Program-made: the position numbers and the translations under genes
Notes under the pieces: model-generated
Seen by the model: the letters and a program-made list of their open reading frames with translations, nothing else
What the model was told of the DNA's origin: nothing
Database searches by the model: none
Source of the DNA: CAIVVT01 sp963757265
Lineage (GTDB): Bacteria > Acidobacteriota > Terriglobia > Bryobacterales > Bryobacteraceae
Assembly (NCBI GenBank): GCA_963757265.1
Contig: CAVWRA010000012.1
Location: 434,001 to 498,000 of the forward strand
Length of the DNA stretch: 64,000 nucleotides
Direction of reading: 5' to 3'
Part shown: positions 58,050 to 64,000 of the stretch, one piece after another
Numbering within the stretch: position 1 is the first letter of the stretch
Layout: every line of letters starts with the position of its first letter

Positions 58050-59433
58050 TGAAGCCGTAATTGACACCGACGAGGCCCGCCAGTGGGGCCACGGTGAGTG
58101 GCAGCAGGTGGTGAAGCTCGGGCTGTTGCGGGAAACAACTGCCGCAACGGCGCTGCTTTGCCAAGAGTGCGAGGAGCATTGCTGGTGCGATGTCGTATGG
58201 TCCGCCGATGGCCGTTTCTCATTTCTCCCCTGCCCGCGGGGATACACCATCGATGTCGCACCGGAACGGCTTCAAAGATGGCTCGTGGATCCCGATGCGT
58301 TGGCGCGACTGCTGGCGGCCGCGCTTGAACTGACCGGCCCTGTCGAACAGCGCGGGAAGTCGGTCTGGTCGCTCGGCCGGCGTGTTTTGGCCGGACGATT
58401 CCGCGACTTCCTATTCGCGCCCGACGACTCCGGCGAGGCAGTGCGCCAACTCGCAGCCGGCTACGCGGCGCCTGTTGTGCTGGTGCCGGACAGCTACCGG
58501 GCCGTGAGACTGAACGGGTTGCCTGTCTTCTCGTTGGAGGACGTCACGTCTTGGGACGCCGGCCGACTTGTCCTCGACCTCAACTACATCGAAGACGCGT
58601 TGCCCAGGGAGACCACCATCGAGAAGACGAAGAGGGTCCGGAGCATTCCGGTGCCAGAGGACGCGACCTGGCAGGACGTCCGTATCGAGGTTGGGGATTT
58701 GGCGCTTCGCATTTCTGTTCGCGGCGTCTGGCACGAGCGCAGCCTGGAGGATTGTGGCCTGTCGGACGGGCGCAAGCAGCACGACGCCGGAGACCGCGGG
58801 CTACAACTGCTGTGGATGTTCGCCAGGCGGCGCGGGCGGTTCAATCCCCGCAACATCGCGCCGGCGGATGAGGAAAAGACACCGTTCAAGAAACAGGTGA
58901 GCCAGCTCCGCGGGCGCCTTCACGGCATTCTTGCAATCACCGGTGATCCGATCCCTATTGTGAAGGCCACAGGCGAATACCAGTGTACCTTCGGTGTCTC
59001 GCTCGAATCGGACCGTGGCTTCCCCACGCCAGCCGGGGTCACTTGGGCCGATTTCCACTTCCAGGAACTTCTCGGTGGCCGCTTGCGCGTTGGCGTTCGC
59101 GCGAAAGAGACCTTCCAGGCACGAGTCCGCACGAGCGGCTCAGAACAGACTTCCTCCGAGGTCGCAGAGCGTGAAACGCTGCTTCAGCAGGAATATGCGC
59201 TGGATCAACTCGGTCTCACCAACAGCCAGGGCTTGCCCGGCACCGAAGGGAAAGCGTTGCTCGAACTGCTCCGCAGTAGCGGCAAGTTGCGTCGCCCGGC
59301 CGATGATCTCGCAGTACTGCGGCTCGGTGCTCGGCTGAAGGGGTGGATCGGCCTGTCCGGCGAGCCGCTGCAGTTCAGCGAACGCGCCAGGGTCTGGGTC
59401 ACGTACTTCGGGTGCGGCAGCAACGTGGGATGA
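58006..59433 (+). CDS. Unknown protein with N-terminal Cys cluster, second gene of the cassette
   Basis: 475 aa. Near residues 50-80 lies LLCQECEEHCWCDVV ... FLPCPRGYTIDVA, a C-x2-C-x3-C-x-C arrangement plus a later Cys, suggesting a metal-binding knuckle. Residues 85-220 include RWLVDPDALARLLAAALELT, SVWSLGRRVLAGRFRDFLFA and APVVLVPDSYRAVRLNGLPV; residues 270-330 read as a winged-helix-like region (GLQLLWMFARRRGRFNPRNI). A further HTH-like segment is QEYALDQLGLTNSQGLPGTE. The C-terminus ends ARVWVTYFGCGSNVG. A DNA- or RNA-binding role is plausible. Family not recognised. It is translationally linked to the 402-aa gene. Confidence 0.65.
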   Translation: MQSAWKTLLSRLASSEAVIDTDEARQWGHGEWQQVVKLGLLRETTAATALLCQECEEHCWCDVVWSADGRFSFLPCPRGYTIDVAPERLQRWLVDPDALARLLAAALELTGPVEQRGKSVWSLGRRVLAGRFRDFLFAPDDSGEAVRQLAAGYAAPVVLVPDSYRAVRLNGLPVFSLEDVTSWDAGRLVLDLNYIEDALPRETTIEKTKRVRSIPVPEDATWQDVRIEVGDLALRISVRGVWHERSLEDCGLSDGRKQHDAGDRGLQLLWMFARRRGRFNPRNIAPADEEKTPFKKQVSQLRGRLHGILAITGDPIPIVKATGEYQCTFGVSLESDRGFPTPAGVTWADFHFQELLGGRLRVGVRAKETFQARVRTSGSEQTSSEVAERETLLQQEYALDQLGLTNSQGLPGTEGKALLELLRSSGKLRRPADDLAVLRLGARLKGWIGLSGEPLQFSERARVWVTYFGCGSNVG

Positions 59434-60125
59434 GTGCATTGCCACGGCATGACATGGTTGGCGTCGAAACCTCCCTCTACGTCCGATCTGCGGGATGGGC
59501 GTGATCCGCCCGACGTCAGGCGCATGCTTCCCCGAACGCCGTTCGTGGGGCCTCAAGACATGCCGCCTCGGAACTAGCAGGCATCCGGCGAGTTGGACTA
59601 TTGGCCGCCGCTGCCCCCGAGGCGATTTTGAGAAGGACTGGAATTGCATCACTGACATCCCTGGGCGCACCGAACGGGGTGCGCTACTGATATGGATCTG
59701 CGTACGTCCCCGTCTGGCACTCACCCGGTAGGCCAAGGGCGTTGCTCGACGTCCCGCCAAATTGACGAAAACCTACGGATATTTCCATGCCCCCCGGCCC
59801 GGCACTGCCGTCTCAAACAGGCCAATGCCCGCAAGTGCAAGCTTTATCTGCCGTTGGCTCCACGTCGTCGCAAATTAGCCACATTCTTTTCATTACCTTG
59901 ACGAAACCGAAGTGGCGCTTCGCTGGGCTGCCGCAGTCGTCTCAGCCCGAAAGAACAACAGATAAACAGGTACCAAGTTAGAATAATCGACGTACAATTG
60001 CTTGCGATCAGGAGGCCAACATCGAAATCCTGATTTAAATCGTGCCGGAAGATGTGGAGCCGGATACGATATCGCCCGCCACGCCCTCCGCGCCGAAGTA
60101 GAAATGCGTCATAGGAGGTCCCCAA
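59434..60125. other. Gene-poor region
   Basis: About 690 bp with no open frame that looks like a real gene on either strand. An AT-richer part (59870-60010) lies upstream of the Tat-protein gene and could hold its promoter; AGGAGG at about 60115 is the ribosome-binding site. Confidence 0.4.
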
Positions 60126-61004
60126 GTGAATCGCCGACAATTCTCAGAGGTGCTCGCGCTCGGTCTGGGCGCCACCGCTCTCCGGCCACTTTCGGCTGTC
60201 ACTTCGCGACAGGAGCAGCCCGGAGGTGCCAAAAAAATGGAAAAAGTTCGAATTCAGGTTGTGCCCACCTCGGTTCCGGAGTGGGATCAGGAAGACAAAG
60301 CCTCCGCTGTGTTGGGCGGCCCGGAGGTTCTCACAGCCGGCGACTCGCAGGCCAAGGCAATGCTCGACCAGATTACCCTGGAACTTCCTGCGGCTCTGGA
60401 CTGGACCGAGCTCGTCCATTATGCAGCGCAGCACCACGCGCTAGGCGGATTGCAGATTCCGCCGGACAGTAAGCGCTTTGCGTTCTATGTCATCGAAACT
60501 CCGCTAAGCATCATCCTGCCCGGCGATCAGCGCCTAGTGCGGTTACGGCTGATGCTCGATTTGCATGCCAAAGCGGCGAAGCCCGAGGAAGTGCTGGCGT
60601 ACGATGTCTTCCCGCCAAGCCAGGTGGACGTGAATAAACTGGCGACCGGCGAAGTCAACCTGGATATATCCAAAGCGTTGCAGTTCGTTCTGACCGCGGC
60701 CGGGGCTGCGACGGTTGCTCCGGCGGCCCAATGCCTTGGATTCAAACTCAGTTTACCGTTCCAGTGGACCACGACCTCCGTGAAACTGCAGAGTTCGGGC
60801 AAGATGTCGAGCCGGGTGGAGTGGTATGTCACCGACAACTCGATTCAAAAGGGTTTCGCGCCAGCCGCCATTCTGCGAGCGCCCAAAGGCGCGACCGTCA
60901 CTGTGGACGCAACACTCGGTGGCGAACTGCGCTTCCCGGGACCGAAGGGATGGTTCAAGACTCAGTTCGCGCCGGTACAGGCGCACCAATATGTACTCAA
61001 ATGA
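60126..61004 (+). CDS. Tat-exported protein paired with a CHAT protease
   Basis: 292 aa from a GTG behind AGGAGG. The N-terminus NRRQFSEVLALGLGATAL is a twin-arginine signal (R-R-x-F plus hydrophobic stretch). The mature part is beta-rich (IQVVPTSVPEWDQEDKASAV, FAFYVIETPLSIILPGDQRL, VRLRLMLDLHAKAAKPEEVL, VEWYVTDNSIQKGFAPAAIL). I recognise no family. It overlaps the TPR-CHAT gene by 14 bp, so the two are co-translated; whether an exported protein and a protease without a visible signal can meet is an open question. It could be a substrate, a sensor, or export may not occur. Confidence 0.6.
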   Translation: MNRRQFSEVLALGLGATALRPLSAVTSRQEQPGGAKKMEKVRIQVVPTSVPEWDQEDKASAVLGGPEVLTAGDSQAKAMLDQITLELPAALDWTELVHYAAQHHALGGLQIPPDSKRFAFYVIETPLSIILPGDQRLVRLRLMLDLHAKAAKPEEVLAYDVFPPSQVDVNKLATGEVNLDISKALQFVLTAAGAATVAPAAQCLGFKLSLPFQWTTTSVKLQSSGKMSSRVEWYVTDNSIQKGFAPAAILRAPKGATVTVDATLGGELRFPGPKGWFKTQFAPVQAHQYVLK

Positions 61005-63542
61005 GCAGGCCCAACGGATTACGTCGCCACCCAGCCTCGACCTGTTAACGGCCTCGCAAGCCAGAACCGTGGCTGACGTGCTGGATGATCTGACGAAGAG
61101 CAACTTCGATTCGCTTCAGATCCGTCCGCAGCTTCCTGCGCTCACCGCCCGAATAGGCTCCGTGTGCGTTTCAAACGATGACCAAGGCCGCATGGCCGAT
61201 GAACTCGGCCGATGGGTCCGATGGCGCCGCTTGCGCGGCTATTGGCTCGCGTTCCTGTTCCAACAGGCCATGGCGCAGCAAGAGTCCAGTTACTTTGTAG
61301 TCGGCTGCGTCCTATACGCGCAGGCGCAAATCAATGCGAACGCGGATCTGTCGCTGCCGTCTCTTGAGAACGCCTACAACGCCTTGGAGCAGTACCCTGA
61401 ACCGTACTTCCGCGAAACCGCCGCACAGCTCGAAGCGCTGATGCGTGTGGTCTTCGCTTACTACCGCGGCCTCTATGCGCCAACCGCATACGACCAAATC
61501 AACCCGTTGACCGTGCACCTCTACAGCCGGATGACGTGGAACGATCTTGTTTTGGCTCATCCGGAGTTGCAAAAGCGTCGGCGCGAACTGACGCCTAAGG
61601 ATTACCAGGCAGTGATCGATCAGTGCACCCACTCTCATGACACCTACGGTTGTGTGCAGACCCGCCGCTTCCTCGGTAGCGTTTTCGAAGAGCTTAACCA
61701 GTTGGATAACGCAGCGGATCAGTTCCGGCTGGCCTTGGAGGCGGCAAAAGAAGCCACCATCGATACCGAAATCGGCCATCTCCACCGTCTCTACGGTTAT
61801 GTGCTGCGGAACTCCGGCCATCTAGACGAAGCGTCGAACCAATTCCAACAAGCCTACAATCACGAATCGCATCCGCTGTTCGGCTATTGGCAAGCCCTAT
61901 CGGCGCGGGAATTGGGCGATGTCTGGCTTCGCCGCCTGCCGCGGAAGAATGATCAGTCCAATCTGCCCAAGGAAACGCTGGCAGAGGCCATCCGATGGTA
62001 CAAGACCGGCCGTCAGTTATTCGATGCCCATGTCGCGCAGTGCGTGCTACCTGCCGCCCGCGCCGTCGAGCAGCAACTGTTTCGTTCATACGTGGACAAC
62101 GGCATCGAGGTCGCTGTGCTGGCGAATCATCGCGACTGCATAGCCGAAGTCGAGACTTCCGGTCCCCGTTACGCCACTGACGTGGTGGCCGAAGCCAAAG
62201 CCGCCACCTCGCTCGGCGCCGATGCTTCTTCCAGATTTCTCCAGTCCCGCGCCGTCTTCCATGAACACCTGGCCACCTTCAACCAGGGGAATTTTGACCA
62301 GGACTTTCGCGACTATCTTGCTTACCTGAAAGCCAACCGGGAAGCGCGCCAGTTCTACATGAAGACGCGGATACAACTCACTGCCCGGATTACCCATGCT
62401 CAGTTGAGCGATGAAATCACGGCGAAAATATTTGACCTGCGTCTGCCGAACGTGACGTTTCTTCTGTTTCACATCTCCTCCCAGGAGACCTACACGTGGC
62501 TCTTTTTTCCCGGCGTGGCGATGCCGGTCGGAAAGGCAAGAAGGCAGGCTATAACCTGGCAGGAGTGCGATCGCGTATATCAAAATGTCCTGCAGCAGGC
62601 GCAGTCCCCGCCTTCGCCCGATCCGGCCTCGGCAATGCGCCAGGCGATCGATACGCTGCTGGCTCTTTACGGAGAGTGCTTCAGTCCTTTCCTGGAGCCC
62701 GGCCTGGCTGCGCTCCAGGGTAGGCAGTTGAAGATCTTCCCACGGTTTTCCATGACGTGGTTCCCTTTCATGCCTTGAAAGTAAGGGGCAAGCCCTTGAT
62801 CGAATACTGCGATGTCAGTTATGGGCAGACGCTGGGCATGTTTTTCCAGAATCACCGCGATACCCCTTCGCTCGGTCTGGGAACTCTCGCGGCTGTATAC
62901 GACGAACCCAACACCAGGTATGGGGGCACATTCGGGATGCTGGACGCCGCGGGCAATGGCGGGGTCTCGATGTTGCCCACGTCTTCCTGGGAAGACCTGC
63001 GAGCGGCGCTCGCCTCCCGGCCGCCTTCGGATCTGTTCTTCGCTTGTCACGGAGAGTACAAACGAGATGATCCGGCCAAGAGTCTCTTGTACCTTCGCGA
63101 AGGGGGACCGGAAGTGCAGTTTTCCGAGATCTTCTCCAGGCTGGATCTGACCGGCTGCCGCTCGGTGACGCTGGGCGCTTGCGAGAGCGGGATCGCGCGC
63201 ACCCTGGTGGCGGCGGAGTATATCGGCCTGCCGGTGGCATTTTTCGCGGCGGGCGCTCAGTACGTGATCGCCACTCTGTGGCAAACCCCCCAGATCTCGG
63301 CGGCGATTCTGTTGGGCCATCATTACCGGTTTCTGAGGGACGGCAAGCACACCGTAGTGGCCGCGCTCAACGAAGCCCAGCGCGTCACCATGAAGATGTC
63401 GCAAGCCGAAGTGATGAACTGGCTGACCAAGTTCCTCCCGCAATCCGCTCAGGATCTGGAAACTTATATCCGGTCAATGGAGGACCCGCCGTTCGCTCAT
63501 CCCTACTATTGGGCAGGATTCTACGTCGCAGGAGATGTGTAG
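60991..63542 (+). CDS. TPR-CHAT caspase-like protease, one frameshift
   Basis: About 850 aa after adding one T to a TTTT run near 62745; as written the first frame stops at 62778. The ATG at 60991 (MYSNEQAQRITS) is inside the preceding gene. Residues about 190-400 hold TPR-like helices (RRFLGSVFEELNQLDNAADQ, HLHRLYGYVLRNSGHLDEAS). The C-terminal ~280 residues are a CHAT domain: PFHALKV, then FFACHGEYK (catalytic His), VTLGACESGIAR (catalytic Cys), VIATLWQTPQISAAILLGHH and the closing HPYYWAGF. CHAT enzymes are clan CD Cys proteases, often effectors in bacterial immunity or signalling. The repaired frame restores all usual motifs, so the break may be a sequencing error. Confidence 0.85.
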
Positions 63543-63656
63543 CGGCCAACTCGTTGCTGCTCGGATGGTGAGTTGATAAGGCTGCTGTGGATTGGGTCGA
63601 TAGGGAGCGAAGAACCGCTTGACAGCACAAACTCCCGAGAAGTTGGCTTGTGGTCA

Positions 63657-63690
63657 ATTGGGGCCCCGGCTTCAGAGTGCCGGCCCCAAT
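63657..63690 (+). terminator. Probable terminator after the CHAT gene
   Basis: ATTGGGGCCCCGGC pairs with GCCGGCCCCAAT (12 pairs, a 2-base bulge, loop TTCAGAGT). Only a short T run follows, so termination may be partial. It lies between the CHAT gene and the next gene. Confidence 0.5.
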
Positions 63691-63803
63691 TTCCGCGAAC
63701 GCCGTTTATGTGCGAGTGACCCCGAACATGTCCCCTTAGGAATCAAGTTGCTGCTAAACCAACCTAGGCGGGTAGGTCACACAAAAGGAGTCGAGTAATC
63801 CAG

Positions 63804-64000
63804 ATGGCTACTGCTGACACAACACCTATTGTCCCCGCCGATCCGGGATTGGTTGCACTCCAACGGCAATTGGCTCAACTTGAGGCCCGGGTCAAGATCC
63901 AGCAAGACCAGCAGGCGCTTGTCAGCGGACTGCTCCCGACTTCCACAACCCTTCCCAACCAGGGAACAGTCGCGGTCTCCGGAAGCAGTCCATTCGATAG
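63804..64000 (+). CDS. Start of an unrecognised gene, cut by window end
   Basis: 65 codons are visible from the ATG at 63804, with AAAAGGAG about 14 nt upstream. The sequence (MATADTTPIVPADPGLVALQ, RQLAQLEARVKIQQDQQALV) is a short linker then a helical, possibly coiled-coil segment, followed by Ser/Thr-rich sequence. No signal peptide. It may belong to the CHAT locus but is separated by a probable terminator. Confidence 0.55.
   Translation, partial: MATADTTPIVPADPGLVALQRQLAQLEARVKIQQDQQALVSGLLPTSTTLPNQGTVAVSGSSPFD

Overview
The window is GC-rich bacterial DNA made almost entirely of accessory modules. No ribosomal, tRNA-synthetase or other core gene is visible. Exported proteins repeatedly have signal peptides ending in A-Q, and there is a large exported Rhs family and a DUF2924/serine-recombinase cassette. 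This composition suggests an Acidobacteriota (Solibacter/Bryobacter-like) genome or metagenome bin; the taxonomic guess is inference. Several clear genes carry one-base frameshifts, at least one of them in a homopolymer run, so either gene decay or long-read indel errors should be kept in mind.

Layout. (1) 1-1208 (-): 5' part of a HEPN-STAND NTPase, probably a defence gene. (2) 1365-19818 (+): a siphovirus-type tail and lysis module without capsid or packaging genes. It holds a tape measure (frameshifted), two distal-tail proteins, a giant gpL/gpJ-like tail tip, a tiny membrane protein, a Pro-rich protein, a glucosaminidase, a membrane-anchored coiled-coil protein, holin-like small proteins, a terminator, two fibre-like proteins with Sec signal peptides, and a glycosyltransferase. 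(3) 20459-46670: an amplified Rhs array. The repeating unit is a prepilin (-), an exported 269-aa protein (+), an exported Rhs/YD-repeat protein (+) with its own C-terminal tip, a putative immunity gene, and a short spacer bounded by inverted repeats followed by an orphan Rhs fragment. Units A (20.5-31.5 kb) and B (31.9-42.7 kb) are near-identical until the tips diverge. Unit C is a remnant. Two near-identical 2812-bp IS21-family elements lie in opposite orientation at 28195-31006 and 42781-45592.

(4) 46969-47962 (-): a PIN-toxin/antitoxin pair. (5) 48402-51855: a recombinase-in-trio (RIT) element with perfect 29-bp terminal inverted repeats and three translationally coupled tyrosine recombinases. 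(6) 52358-55017 (+): a four-gene operon of a small protein, a DUF2924 protein, a large serine recombinase and an HTH protein. (7) 55300-59433 (+): an exported protein, a small protein, and an overlapping two-gene cassette of unknown function (402 and 475 aa). (8) 60126-64000 (+): a Tat-exported protein overlapping a TPR-CHAT caspase-like protease (one frameshift), and then the start of another gene.

The window therefore reads as a recombination hotspot. Phage-derived tail DNA, a toxin-like Rhs array, three kinds of DNA mobility genes and several candidate defence or signalling cassettes are stacked side by side. The best candidates for undescribed biology are the Rhs/prepilin/269-aa unit with its inverted-repeat spacer, the 402/475-aa pair beside the serine recombinase, and the Tat-protein/TPR-CHAT pair.
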